Positions 1 to 15,382 are shown, counted from the stretch's first letter. The stretch is 64,000 nt of DNA from Cololabis saira (GCF_033807715.1 NC_084591.1:24549090-24613089), one strand, 5' to 3'. The notes: generated by a model from the sequence alone, not told the origin. Translations and numbers: made by a program.

Positions 1-64
1 CCTTGAAAGAGTCTTAGTTTGCCAAGCTGTTGTCCTGCTGTAATACATTTGGGGATGGTGCATC

Positions 65-3952
<3,888 letters not shown>

Positions 3953-4151
3953 GTGGATGGTAGGGATGGAAATCGAGAACCGGTTCAATTCCTTGGAATC
4001 GTTTAAAAAATTTGCAAACGATTCCCTTTTCGATTCCAACGGGCACGAATGACATCATCATGCACGTTACGTAGCTTACGCACATTGCGTAGTTAACGGA
4101 CGCTGCTATGTATGCTACACAACGTGCGTAAGCCAGCAGTCAATAGTAAAC

Positions 4152-4307
4152 ATGGCGCCCAAGCGATATAAACGTTCGAAAGTCTGGTTACATTTCAGAA
4201 AAAAATATGACAACAGGGCAACTTGCAATACTTGCCAAGTGAATATTTTGTCAAAGGGAGGAATTACTACCAACATGCAAAAACATTTGTGCACACAGCA
4301 GCAATAA
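4152..4307 (+). CDS. BED-type zinc finger fragment of a hAT transposase (51 aa)
   Basis: The reading frame opens at the ATG at 4152 (MAPKRYKRSKVWLHF) and stops at TAA 4305-4307. It shows the BED-finger signature: an aromatic pair (W at residue 12, F at 15), a CNTC pair at residues 25-28, then TTNMQKHLC with H at residue 45 and C at 47. In intact hAT proteins this domain binds the transposon ends and is followed by a long dimerisation/RNase-H-like region. Here the frame ends straight after the finger, and the downstream sequence (AT-rich, then the GC-rich nested insert) does not code for the rest. It is a truncated remnant; whether the finger is still made is unknown. Confidence 0.75.
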   Translation: MAPKRYKRSKVWLHFRKKYDNRATCNTCQVNILSKGGITTNMQKHLCTQQQ

Positions 4308-4401
4308 CAATCAATGAAAGTCGCATTTATGATCCGTCCAGACTAACGTCAGTAATTCTCAACCCAGCAGCAGCAGCAACATTAGCATGTCCTTGGCTAA
4401 T

Positions 4402-4980
4402 AATACTGTCACGGTTGGTGTTTGTTGAGGACCCAAACGCATCAACGGATCAAAAGTAGAACACAAAACAGGAATCCAAAAACTAGGCGAGGAGACATGG
4501 AGGGAGCAAACAGTACGGACCGACCGGGAGCAGGGAAAGACAAGACCAGATATACATAGGGGATAACGAGACACAGGTGCGGACAATCGGGGCAGATGGG
4601 AAGCAGGAGGGGCAGAACTGAAAACACAAACTGGGGGAAATGTCAAACCCTGACATTACCCCCCCCCCCCCAAAGGGACAGATCCCAGATGTCCCAATGA
4701 AAACCCAACCAGGGCGGGCGGAGGGGACCCGGAGGAGGGCCCAGGCCAACACATGGCCAAAGTTCCGGGGGCCGTCCTCGGGACCGGGCAGACCGGCGAG
4801 ACAGTTCGGGGGGTCGCCCACGAGGCTGGGCAGACCGGCGAGACACTTCGGGGGGTCGCCCTCGAGGCCGGCTCGACCAGGGAGACAGTTGGGGGGTCGC
4901 GGACAATCAGGGCAGATGGGAAACAGGAGGGGCAGAACTGAAAACACAAACTGGGGGAAATGTCAAACCCTGACAAATAC
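4402..4980. mobile_element. GC-rich element nested in the hAT copy
   Basis: The body is 4407-4975. The termini are near-inverted repeats (left TGTCACGGTTGG; right end, reverse complemented, TGTCAGGGTTTG), with direct 5-bp flanks AATAC at 4402-4406 and 4976-4980. About 77 bp at 4582-4658 is repeated nearly perfectly at 4901-4977, and a run of C's follows the first copy. TG...CA ends with a 5-bp duplication would also fit a solo LTR, so the class is open. GC content is far above the surroundings. No coding capacity is convincing; the Pro/Arg-rich frames are compositional. Confidence 0.65.
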
Positions 4981-5174
4981 AGCAGCTAACTAATTTACTA
5001 ACAAGCACTGCCTATCATATTAGCACCATATTACCATACCATATTAGCCTCATTGTGGTCCTTTTTTTCCAAATAAGAATCGATAAGGGAAGCTATAAAG
5101 AACCGAATCGTTAAGCAGAATCGAATGGAATTGGAATCGTAAAACTCTTATCAATTCCCATACCTAGTGGACGG

Positions 5175-8100
5175 TGGTTTATTTAGAATTTACACCTCTC
5201 TCTTTCTTTGTTCATAGATCCACCTAAAGCCATCACTGATTCATTTTTCTCCATGGTTCTGTGTCAATCATCCCATTAAGCCGGTACATAATACACAATT
5301 TTCTTCAATCCCTGCTTTGTTTCAGCAGCTAATTGGTTCTGCTGAGTAGATGTTGTTTTCATGCACCCAAGACACTCTGTTTCTCCGAGACTAGACCATA
5401 TCAATCCTTTTATTTAGCACTCTTCTCTGGCAAACACACACACCCAGCCGGTCATAGCAGGACAATACTGCTTTCACAGAGACATCAAACATTCAAGCCA
5501 GTGAAGATGAAACATGCAGAACCAATTGATGTCTTTTGTTAAACTTTTCAGGAGAAAACATATTTTGAAGTCCAGGGATTGTTTCATACATTTCTCATTA
5601 TTTTTATTTATTTGTTGGCAAATATGGCAAGCAATGTTTAAAATGAAGACATTTGATGAGCATTTCTATTTACGGATTCAAGACCTTGGCCTCTTAATCT
5701 TTTTGCATGAATAACATCACCTTGAACTAGACATGTTTATGAACGCCTCATCATAAAGAGTACATTCTGTTTGGAGTGTTTCCAGTTGTGGCTGCTAGCA
5801 TCTAATTTAAAATCAATCATCAGTTTCAGTAATACCTAACCATGGGGCACAGCGTTTTCACACCATAAGATACATTTCTTTTTCAACAATGGTTATAGTT
5901 ACAGATCAAGTGACACAGAGATGATTCCATGCATTAGTTTGCAAAGTTGTGTTTTCAATTTCTGGGTTTGTAATTTATCATTGGATCTATCACAGGACCT
6001 ACATGAAGAGCACGGTCTGACTCATACACTGCATATGAAATATTGACGTGGCCACCATGATGCCACCTATGGATTTGTAGACTGCAGTTGTGAAGCTTTG
6101 AAGCTCAGCGTTTGGCCAGTACTCTCTTTTGAAGTCAGAAGGCATGTGCAAATGATGGAGCTTAGTGAGAGCCCGAGGGCACGACTGGGTAAATCAGCTA
6201 ACTCTCAACGGGGTTCCACTCATAGATACAAAAGAAAAAAATAAAAGTTTGAGAAAGATCCAGCCCTCCCACCGGTGTCATGAAAATCCAAAACAGCTTC
6301 ACAGACCAGATCATATTCCCGTTTTAAAGTTTGTTCTGAAGGTCTTTTGGGACTGACCTTATCTTAGGTGGCCACTCAGGGCACCGCTTCCATTTACATG
6401 GACATGTTTGTTACATTTTTTTCAAAAGTTAGTGTTTGGCACAAGTGCTGAAATACTGCTGGTACTGGAGCCCAATCAGATGAGAATAGTGATGGGCATT
6501 TTGATGTCTGAATAAGCTACTCTTACTCATGATGGACAGGGCTGTTTTGTAAAGCATATTTAGAATTACAGTTTATCATTTTAGTGGAATTTTATTTCCA
6601 TAACTCTCAACTCATCAATTCTACTTACATAATGTATGAAAGGGTAAGTATGAGCCTAGATGTCTGCCACAGACCATGCCACATCATCATTAACATTGAA
6701 ATGTTAACTTTGTCAGCTGGTATTCCCTGAGGGAGACGCACTTTTGAAATAGCTAACTCTTCCATAGGACCTGCTGTGTCAGCCACGGGTTATTTGAATA
6801 CTTAGAAAAAAAGATCTTCATAGTGTTCTACAAACTTGAGAAGAACAAATACACCACCGTCGAATGAAAAATAAGTGTGCTCTCTTTTTTAATTATTAAT
6901 TCTAATTTGGTATGTTTAATTGTTTTAATCTCAACTTCAGAAGATCACATGAAATATTGTACTGCATGAAATGAAACAATGACCATCTTGCGAAAAAATA
7001 TAATAAAATAAATAAATAAATAAATAAATAAAAATGAATTAGCATGTTAATTGCATCATTAAACATATCCTACCAACTGTGAGGCGTGGCGGTGGACGGG
7101 TGGTGATTTGGATTTGTGTTGCTGCCAGAGGAGCTGATACTTTGTAGTCATTGAAGTGACTGTAAATTACTCTATACGCCAAAGTTTTATCATGTTAAAC
7201 ATGCATCCATCTGTTTTACTCTAAAATACCTGGCTGGAAATGGATCGTATAACAGCACAATGATCCAAAGCACACCAGCAAATGTATAACCGAATAGCTG
7301 AGTTGAGCTGGGTATTCATTTATGTGCAGCTCTGTACATGAATTAAAAGCCTCCCGCATCTATGAACAGACACATCGCTTTACAACGTAAAGAGGCCGAA
7401 GGTCCAATTCTTCCATAATGATTTGACAAACAGAATACAGAAAATTATTTACCAATTTTAAGGATTCAGTTACTTCTGCCTAAGGTGGTTTTGCTAGGTA
7501 TTGAATTATTCGCTTTCTGTCACTGCTTCTGTATTTTGGTTCAGTTTTTGTTATCGGATATTATTTAAAATTCATCCTGTAATTCTGAACACCTGCTTTA
7601 TGTAAACATTACAATCCAGCTAATTCCATTGTTGAATACATAATTTCAGTAACATATTCATCGCAGGTAGTCTTTCATAATCAGTTAATCGGGCCCTCTG
7701 GGCACACATATGCTTACATTTTGTTCACATGGAAACTGATGAAGACCTTTTATTCACAACTCTTTCATCATTGTGCCCTGCTTTCTTTACTCCTAGTAGT
7801 AAAATAACAAACATGCTTAGACCCTTGCATTTGATGAGATGCTTTCAAATTGTGTTATAAACAGTTCAAGCATGAAATTAAATTAGGTTTGTCAATTAAA
7901 AATAAAAGGGGAAGAAAAATAAGTTATACACATTAAGACAGGGACAAAGGCAAAAGCTAAAATGTGATGTGTTTTTCAAGATGATACCATCCTTTAAGAT
8001 TAGGTCCACGTGAAATATGTCTGTGTTCTTTGAGCGTTCTTTCAGAAATTATATTTCTCAGAAGTAAACGCAAACATTACTTGGAAATGCAATCTGCTAA

Positions 8101-10639
8101 ATTATATTTGAATAATGTATCCTTCAAATGTTTAGATGCTTCCTCTCATGATGGGGAATGTTGCCCACAATAATAGTTCTCCGTGCTAATAAAATTGCCT
8201 TTGACATTGTGGTGCCTAAGTGCTTTTGCTCTCCGACTGATTCTCTGGGACTGGATTGTAATATTTCCCTCTTAATGGAGACTAAAATGGGCATTCATGT
8301 CGCAGGGACCTGCTGAGGGATTTGGGTAGCATTTGTTGTTTTTTTTCCCTTCTCTTTTTTTCTTTATGGTGTCCATGGCTTAGACAATTTATTTTTCTGC
8401 ATCTGCATGTGTCTAATGTACCCTTGTGATCATAGCAGGCCTTGGGCCCTTTTAATCAACCTGACACACATTGTATCCCAGCCAGCCAGGAAGCTTTAGA
8501 AGTGAATTAACATTTTGACACATGCTGGAAAAGCACAATCCCCAGGGTGCAGTGATTACTTTCCTGGGACATTCCCTGTAATGACCTCTTGGGCTGAATG
8601 TCTGCCAATGCTTGTTCATCACGACGACAGATCTCCACGGAGGGACCAGAGTCTTCTCTGTTGAAGTCTAGTAAAATACATGATGTATCGTCCAATTGAT
8701 CCACATTGTGTGACATTAAGTTTATTCATCTTAACTGTGACATATGTATTATTTATTTATCTGGAAAGCTTGTTATATTATATATAAAGATTGTTTCTTT
8801 CTATTGAAGCAATACTGACATAATAGTTTTCTACACAAGTATGAAAGACATTTGGTACTGATTCTGATGATTTTTCATATATTACATTCCAGGAAACCCA
8901 AAGACATGTCGTGTAGAATAATTTTCAACTCTTAACTTTGATTTTGTGCAGGTTGTACCCCGACTTTTGCATAATCTCATCTGAGACTGTACACAGCACT
9001 CTGCAGAGCTTGTTTGTGTTGCTTATGGAAGGCGGTTGAAAGAATCAGCCGATATAAGATGAAAAGAAGGGCTTTCGCTGTTTTGCACTTCTGACAGATG
9101 AGTTACTTTGATAGCTCTATAATTTGTGCTATACTGTTTGAAATTTTCACATCACAATAACGCAGCAGATTGTACTGTTTATTTAGAAAAGCCAGTGTTT
9201 CTCATCTAATATTATATGTCAACATCAAGATGTATCATTTTCACACAATAATGTGACATTTTACACTAATATTTACTAAAAAGGGGAGAGAAGTATTTGA
9301 CTGTGACTTTTTCTGAGGCACGAAATCCTCCATAGGTTTTCTCCATTTCTGCCCAAAAAAGGGAAACATTCTATCACATTTATTCATGACAAGTAGATCT
9401 CCTCATCTCCTTCATCTCCTTTCTATATTCTTCTTTAGTGTACCACATATAATTTCTGACCACACAATGCTAAGCTGAAGTGCATGCTCTGAAGTGACTG
9501 CTTTTGAATCATCTAGCTTCTCTTTTTTATTTTACTTTTTTGAAAAACATGCAAGTAGCTTCTCGAGTGGTCCTTTAAATCGTGAAGTGATGCCATATAG
9601 AAGTTATTGCAGTTACAGCAAGATTTTAGGGTTACTTCATTTTTCACCCGTATAGTCATAATAACTTGAGTAAGTCTTGTATAGCATAGCTCATCATTAA
9701 CATCTGTTGAGCTACTCGCCTCACTGTAAATGGAATAAAAGCAGCGGCGCCCATTCAAGATGAAGTCACATCTTTGCTTTATGCTGGAAGTCATGTTTTG
9801 TGCTTTTATATAAAATAAATACAATTCGTTTTGTTTATTTGGAAGTTGCCGTGTCAACATGTGCTGCATTTTTCAGAGTGTCTTGGCAGCAATTAGTCTT
9901 GTAAACCAGTGTTTTTGTCTGCATTCTTCTCTTCTCTTGGAGGGCTGCATAAGGCTCATATTTTTTGACTACTTGCAGTAGTCTGGACTGTGTAACCTTT
10001 ATCTAAAGAAAAGGCTATAGATGAATTCATTATTGCAAGACACAGTTGATTCAGTCACTTGCGCCAATCTTTTAACTTCTTCAGTGAAGAAAAGTCTAAT
10101 CAATATTTAACTAAATGCACAAGTTAATAGCATGAATTAAATCTTAAATGAGTCATATGTCCATTCAAGCATAATCAATGACAAGTTGAGGGGACAAAGT
10201 GTCAGACTTTAAATCTGAATTGTAAAAGTTCAGAGAATATGGTGACATTTTGACTCAAGGAAAAAAAAAATTGTAAATCAAATTTAAGTAACTAGAACTT
10301 TAATCCCCCTCAATCACATCACATGATTGTGTATTTACTTTTTTTTTTACACAATGAGTTATTAGTACTATTATCCATGACAATGAAAAGGAAGAGGCTG
10401 GATGAATGGATGTTATGTCAGAAATATTTAGAGTCTACTTTTGATAAATTTGTAAACCTTTTCAAAGGTATTGTCTGGAACGGTCACCCCACGAATTGTG
10501 AGATCTAGGCTTGTGGATAAGATGCTGTACGGTTTTCCAGTCAATCCCAAGTCAGTTCAACAATGTTTAAGCAGGAATAAATCCAGTATTATAACCATAG
10601 CCCATAACCAGAGCTGCCAACTTTTAAAACCTTGGAGTG
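5175..10639. other. non-coding stretch with conserved-looking patches
   Basis: No exon, TIR or RNA gene recognised. A short (AATA)n run lies at about 6999-7032. The segments 8130-8500 and 8930-9110 are less A/T-biased and have the balanced, low-repeat composition often seen in vertebrate conserved non-coding elements. That is an impression, not a test. Confidence 0.5.
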
Positions 10640-10797
10640 AGATGATTGGCTTAAGGTTTTTCTCCCATTAGGGGAGTTTTTACCTGCCATTGTTTATGTA
10701 ATAATTGCTCAGGGGTCATGTTCTGGTTCTCTGGAAAGCGCCTAGAGACACATTTTGTTGTAATAGATGCTATATAAATAAAATTGAATTGAAATTT
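10640..10797 (+). mobile_element. LINE (L2-like) 3' tail fragment
   Basis: Contains the teleost LINE 3' sequence ...GGGGAGTTTTTACCTGCC... TCTGGAAAGCGCCTAGAGAC... GCTATATAAATAAAATTG and ends in ATTGAA units. The same sequence, longer and inverted, lies at 32901-33170, which shows it is a dispersed repeat. Assignment to the L2 clade rests on memory of this tail type. The fragment is 5'-truncated and non-coding. Confidence 0.75.
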
Positions 10798-11111
10798 TCT
10801 CAGGGGTGACCAAAATGATGCTGCGCACGCAGCCGCACAAGTTGGTGGTTCAGATATCAAAGAATTCATTTGATGTTGTACCATGCATTTTGGTGGTTTG
10901 TGGGGAGGCCCAAAGCCATTGATTGGGGCAGCTTACTGGAGATGGACAATATTGGCAAAACAGCTGGGGGGGCATTATTCTTTATTCAAAGCCTCCCATT
11001 ACACGGTCCATCAGAAACAAACAAACATCACAAATCAGTGCAGTGTTGGAACAGAGCACTGAACGAGCAATGAAACAGAGCTACAAAAACAAAACCAGCT
11101 AAAATCCTTGT

Positions 11112-11381
11112 CTAGGATCTGTGGGCATGGTGATACTGGTCTGTGGCCTTCCTAGAGGCCTTGATTATATATGCAGGGGGCTCCCCTTTGAAGCAGGACT
11201 CCATATCGGCCGTTTTTATGGTTATTATTGATGACACGGTTCCATCCAATGCTAGGCTGCTTCTTATCTTTGTTTTGTTCAGTCCCACAACTGAAAACAC
11301 CCCCTCAGCATCTGCACGGGGCAACACCAGGACCAGCTTGGCGACGGCAGCAAGCCGCTCAAATTCTTTGGCTACTGTCAC
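11112..11381 (-). pseudogene. hAT C-terminal dimerisation domain, last exon
   Basis: Open frame of 89 codons starting right after an ag acceptor (ttttccatag) and ending at a stop. It contains LAAVAKLVLVLPRADAEGVF, then VGLNKTKIRSSLALDGTVSS and further on MESCFKGEPPAYIIKAS. This is the conserved hAT C-terminal block ('LvLVLPHSNA.aERVFS...NKT..RssL...gTlssll..K'). Compared with that block the ERVFS motif reads EGVFS, with the Arg lost. Best preserved part of the gene. Confidence 0.85.
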
Positions 11382-11561
11382 CTATGGAAAATGCACAAAG
11401 AACACAAGGGAAAAACATTCCTTGATTTTTGATTGATTAATACTCCGACTACACTGTAAAGTTGATCCATTAACAAAGTTAAGATAAAAGCATGTATAAT
11501 TTGCAACATGCATGACACAATATATGCAATATATGCAACAGATGTAGCCAAGCCACTGATG

Positions 11562-13740
11562 TTAAAGCAGCACTATGTAACTTTTCCACCTTAATATCAT
11601 ATTTCCAGAGTCATTGTGATGGTACATCAACTTACAACAGGTTTAATGAACCTCTGTCATGGTCTGAGGGGGTCTGTATCGCCTTCACTGGCACTATGTA
11701 ACTTTGAGGTGCATGGTAGGAACCTTTCCACACTAAAAAACTACACATTTTTACGGCTTTGACTGCTTTATGGCATACGTCACTTCCCCCTCCTTCCCGA
11801 TTCGTAGTCGAGACGAAAATGGGCGGGGCGTGGAGCGCAGGGCTCAGCAGAAGCTGGTAACCCGTTGCTGTGTTGTATGGAGCCAAATCAAGGCCAAAAG
11901 TTTTGCTAATTTGAAAATACAATTTGAACCTGAAAATTCTTTTTTACAGTTTACATTTTTTTTTTCAGTATCAGATCTTTTTTTCAGTTTCAGAACTTTT
12001 TATTTCAGTTTCAAATCTTTTTTCAGTTTCAGATCTTTTTTTTTCAGTTTCACATCTTTTTTTTCAGTTTCACTTCTTTTTTTTTCAGTTTCAATTTTTT
12101 TTTTCCCGATATGGCGTAGGGGGCGTGGCATCAACTGAGAGGGGTGTGGCATCAACTGATCATCTTGAGTGACAGCATAACAGAGGGGGACGTTCCTCAG
12201 TCATGTTGCCTTCAGGAAATGTACGTTGCAGAAGTTATCAGTAGAAGAGTGATTCAACACTGTATATACACCATATTCACGTGATTGGCAGTGGAAAAAA
12301 CTGATATTAGTGACACATTTCTGTGCTGTTCTGTGCTGTTTTAGACCGTACTTGGCACCAATCGCAGTATAAAAGCAATGAACTATGCCAGACTGTACAG
12401 TTCAACAGCCACACTTTAAAGTTTGACATTTCCCACTTCCACATACTACCGTGAACGCATCGCACTATCGTGCGATGGCAGAAATGTGTCACTAATATTA
12501 ATTTTTTCCACCGCCAATCATGTGAATATGGTGCAACATGACTGAGGAACCTCCCCCGCCTCCTCTGTTATGCTGTCACTCAAGATGCCACGCCCCTATC
12601 AGTTGATGTCACGCCCCCTACGCCATATCGGGGCCAAAAGTCCGAAACTGAAAAAAAAAATTGAAACTGAAAAAAAAGATGTGAAACTGAAAAAAAAGAA
12701 GTGAAACTGAAAAAAAAGATGTGAAACTGAAAAAAAGAATTTTCAGGTTCAAATTTTATTCTCAAATTAGCAAAACTTTTGGCCTTGATTTGGCTCCATA
12801 GTGTTACAGCAGCTCCACACATAACAGACGTGGGGAAAAGATCGCTAATGGTTTAACTTTTCATCGCTTTCCTGCTTGGAGGCAGAACCACGGAGACCGA
12901 GTATCTTAGATAACAAAGAGTCGTCGGCTCGGTTGTAACGACCAAACAATCTTCCACAGTAAACCACAAACAAACACTCACACAGACCGGGGTCGTATCA
13001 TTCATACGGGTTTTATTCCCCACTTCTCCAGCTAAACGCAGTTGCTGGCCAGCTCTCTGCGGTGCAATTAACCCCAATCTTTAGATAAAACTAGTTTGTT
13101 GAGGAAAAAGTATTAACTCTATTTGTAGCTGCAGAGGAAAAAAATAATCTCACGAGGAAAACAAAAATATTGCTCACGCCTCAGAGCCTTTTCAGCATAA
13201 TATAACAGTCAAAAAAAAAGAAAAGAAAAGTAAGAGTAATACAAAACATTTACTGTATGTTGTACTATTATACTAATTTATTGAAACACATGGCGAGTCA
13301 AACATTTACCAAAGCAGCTGCCAAACACTCCTAAACAAGGTAGCCTAAGACGTCGGTTGTGCAGAAATGCGGCAGTAAGTCCTCATCGGAGGGATTTCAT
13401 ATGGACCCAAACCGTTAATAATCATTATTTTCTCCATATACCGCTCCCTGGCTTCCTTGTTTAAGGTATCCCGGTAAATTCCAGTTCCTTTCCAGCAGTT
13501 TAACATCTTTTTTTTTTGCGTTCCGTCTGTTCACTTGGTGAAACAGAAAAGTAGTTTTGAAAGTCCGTCCGTCTTCATTTACTATCAAAACAAATGCACG
13601 TGACGGGGACAGGAGTTTTCCGGCAGTGCGCGCTGGTGCTCATGGGAAATGTAGTGTTCTTTCTTGTAAAGCACTACCGCTTTTGTCCAAAGGAGCCGCC
13701 AAACTCAACAAAAGCAGAAAGTTACATTGTGCTGCTTTAA
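11562..13740. mobile_element. TTAA-flanked DNA transposon (piggyBac- or Kolobok-type), non-autonomous
   Basis: The element runs 11566-13736 between TTAA copies (11562-11565 and 13737-13740). Termini are inverted: left AGCAGCACTATGTAACTTTT; right, reverse complemented, AGCAGCACAATGTAACTTTC. A second internal copy of 'GGCACTATGTAACTTTGAGG' lies at about 11691. No transposase frame is visible. It carries a nested 925-bp palindromic element (11876-12800). It sits in the last intron of the hAT-derived gene, with its TTAA overlapping the splice donor. Confidence 0.85.
11876..12800. repeat. 925-bp palindromic MITE with long inverted arms
   Basis: Left arm about 11876-12325, right arm about 12478-12800, reading as reverse complements: TATGGAGCCAAATCAAGGCC at the left end, GGCCTTGATTTGGCTCCATA at the right. 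The arms hold reiterated TTTTTTCAGTTTCA(C/G)ATC units (about 11940-12110) mirrored by GATGTGAAACTGAAAAAA units (12650-12745). The arms differ in unit number. A loop of about 150 bp separates them. Flanks GTGTT(G/A) suggest a 5-6 bp TSD. Non-coding; Phe/Ser-rich frames are artefacts. Confidence 0.85.
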
Positions 13741-13741
13741 C

Positions 13742-13948
13742 CTTATGTTTCAGATTTGCCATTTCAGCCCAGAAGCTTTCCATTTCAGTTTTGTCCTGCA
13801 GAGATGTCATTGGGATGGTCTGATCATTTAGAAACTCCTCACCCAGAAGGTCATGCTCCTCTGGCCCATGGTATGGGAGGAGATGAGCTGTTGAAGTTTT
13901 AGGCATATTGTCAACTAGCAGCAGTTCATACACATCTTTGAGGAGAAG
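13742..13948 (-). pseudogene. hAT-derived gene, penultimate exon
   Basis: Begins after an AG acceptor at 13949 with LLKDVYELLLVDNMPK and ends ...FWAEMANLKHK at the donor AAG/GTTAA. The reading frame is open throughout, 207 nt. The 'D.FW..m' motif immediately precedes the hAT C-terminal domain in this family, and the next exon (11381-11112) continues in phase (HK then VTVAKEFERL). Confidence 0.8.
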
Positions 13949-14148
13949 CTACATAAGAATAGCTCATGTGCAGTTTAGGAGTGTAGATACCTCATCATAA
14001 AATGCAGGATATTTCAGCTAAGATTGACAATAATTGAAATAAATAGATAAATAAATCACACACACCACACTAACCTTTCAACAAAGTACAGGACATCTTC
14101 AATATCACTTTCAGCCCTCTGCTGAACATCTACGATTTTTGTTTGATC

Positions 14149-15002
14149 AGTCAGTACGTTTACATGCAGCAGTTCAATCGGGTTGCAGATCGTATCAGAT
14201 AATGACATTCAGAAGATCGGATCACTTGTCTGAGTATACATGCTGTTCAGAGATCAGACTGAATAACCCACTGATAACCAGAGCATGGCTGACTCCGTGA
14301 CGCTAGGTGGCGCTGTACCCAAGGTAACCATTTCAACAAAGAGCCACTTCCGGTTGACTCCCAAGCAGGTCATCTAACATCTCGAAGTGTGGACAACTGA
14401 CCAGATCATGTTCACTTCTAGAGTTGTTCTGTTTGGCACCAATGTACGCCTTGCGTACATTCTTCCATTTGATTTTGATCTGCTCCGGTGTCCTGATGAA
14501 AACCACGTCTGCCATCTCTTTTGCAATCTTTTTAAAGAGGTCCGCGTTCCTACTTTTACGCCCATCCATGAACCTCAAAATGTTTAACTCCTGTATCTGC
14601 CGCAGCAGAAAACGGGTCTCCTCGTCGGACCAAAAATGAGTTGCTCTTCCTGAAGACATGTTTGAAGAATAAAAGAATGGCTGAACACGCGCCGCCTCCT
14701 TTTCAACTACTGAGCACATGCCGTCTCCTTTCACTTCCGGGTGAATCCCCTCCCCCGGGGGAAAACCCCACCCGGGGGAAATTCTCGAGCATGCGCAGAC
14801 TACAATATCAGATGTCCCCGTATACATGGCGTTAACAACCCGATTGCGACTGGGTTATCTAGGTGCTCCAACCCGATTAATGAATGTCCCACATAGGTCC
14901 AAACTAGATTGGGTTCAGGTGTTTACATGCAGTTTAAAAGTCTGAACGATGTCTTATACGATCTGCAACCCGATTGAATTGCTGCATGTAAACGTGCTGA
15001 GT
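14149..15002 (-). mobile_element. PIF/Harbinger-like element with Myb-like ORF
   Basis: The body is 14152-14999, flanked by a perfect 3-bp duplication AGT (14149-14151 and 15000-15002). The terminal inverted repeats are long: left CAGTACGTTTACATGCAGCA, right (reverse complemented) CAGCACGTTTACATGCAGCA, continuing into the shared CAATCGGGTTGCAGATCGTA. A 3-bp TSD and a Myb/SANT gene are Harbinger hallmarks. Only 848 bp remain and no DDE transposase is present. Confidence 0.85.
14333..14659 (-). CDS. Myb/SANT-like (trihelix-type) DNA-binding protein of a Harbinger element
   Basis: An open frame of 108 codons from ATG at 14659 (MSSGRATHFWSDEETRFLLR) to the stop at 14333-14335. The Myb/SANT-like fold is recognisable from the spaced aromatic and basic residues: FWSDEETRFLL (helix 1), FKKIAKEM (helix 2), and TPEQIKIKWKNVRKAY (recognition helix), then a family-typical CPHFEMLDDLLG tail. 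In Harbinger transposons this accessory protein binds the transposon and imports the transposase. The frame is intact and also open upstream to an ATG at 14827, but I prefer 14659 because the domain starts there. No transposase gene accompanies it. Confidence 0.8.
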   Translation of the reverse strand: MSSGRATHFWSDEETRFLLRQIQELNILRFMDGRKSRNADLFKKIAKEMADVVFIRTPEQIKIKWKNVRKAYIGAKQNNSRSEHDLVSCPHFEMLDDLLGSQPEVALC

Positions 15003-15382
15003 GACTCTTCCAGTGGCAGCTTCTTAAGTGCATAGTCCACAGCACTCAGGAAACACAAAACAGTTTCACCTGCTGTGGTGTGATGTGACCCTCGTCGAGT
15101 AATCTGTTAAGTTTAGCCCTGGATGTAAACCCAATGTTGAACTTTCTTCCTGTCACAGATACAGCATATCAGGTTAACATAAACATGCTGATACGGCAAT
15201 ATCAGCTGGATATGTAGGGAAAGAATCCAAACAGAATCTCACGGTAAATGGAAGGACCACCACAAACCTTAGTAAGTTTCTACTCATGAAGTGGCAAAAG
15301 ACTAGGGACAAGGCTAAATATCGCCATCACACTAACCTGGTAAATGATTTACTTTCTCTTTAAAGGGAATTTCACAGGGTAC

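Larger units (their letters stand above)
3953..5174 (+). mobile_element. hAT-superfamily DNA transposon, internally deleted
   Basis: The element runs 3961-5166. Its ends are inverted repeats: the left begins TAGGGATGGAAATCGA, and the reverse complement of the right begins TAGGTATGGGAATTGA. It is bracketed by an 8-bp target duplication, GTGGATGG (3953-3960) and GTGGACGG (5167-5174), one mismatch. An 8-bp TSD with such TIRs is typical of hAT. Near the 5' end is a short ORF encoding a BED zinc finger, the usual N-terminal DNA-binding domain of hAT transposases. The catalytic body is missing, and 4407-4975 is a second element inserted inside. The copy cannot be autonomous. Confidence 0.85.
14075..15149 (-). 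pseudogene. hAT-derived gene, segment split by a Harbinger element
   Basis: Starts after a TGTGACAG acceptor at 15150. The first half encodes FNIGFTSRAKLNRLLDEGHI, then after a one-base frameshift FLSAVDYALKKLPLEES. The Harbinger-like insertion 14152-14999 follows. The remaining coding sequence IEDVLYFVER runs to the donor at 14074-14073 (last exon base 14075). Removing the insert and one AGT copy restores continuity of the segment. Confidence 0.75.

Noticed and set aside
4407..4656. LTR retrotransposon with 250-bp LTRs
   Set aside because: TG...CA ends fit, but only 77 bp is repeated downstream and no primer-binding site or gag/pol sequence is visible.
4483..4993. Overlapping open frames up to 154 codons on both strands
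   Set aside because: High-GC, stop-poor repeat sequence inside a nested element; no domain, and overlapping frames in opposite directions show composition effect.
11770..12172. Phe/Ser-rich ORFs of 82-122 codons
   Set aside because: Produced by the poly-T/CAGTTTCA arrays of the palindromic MITE.
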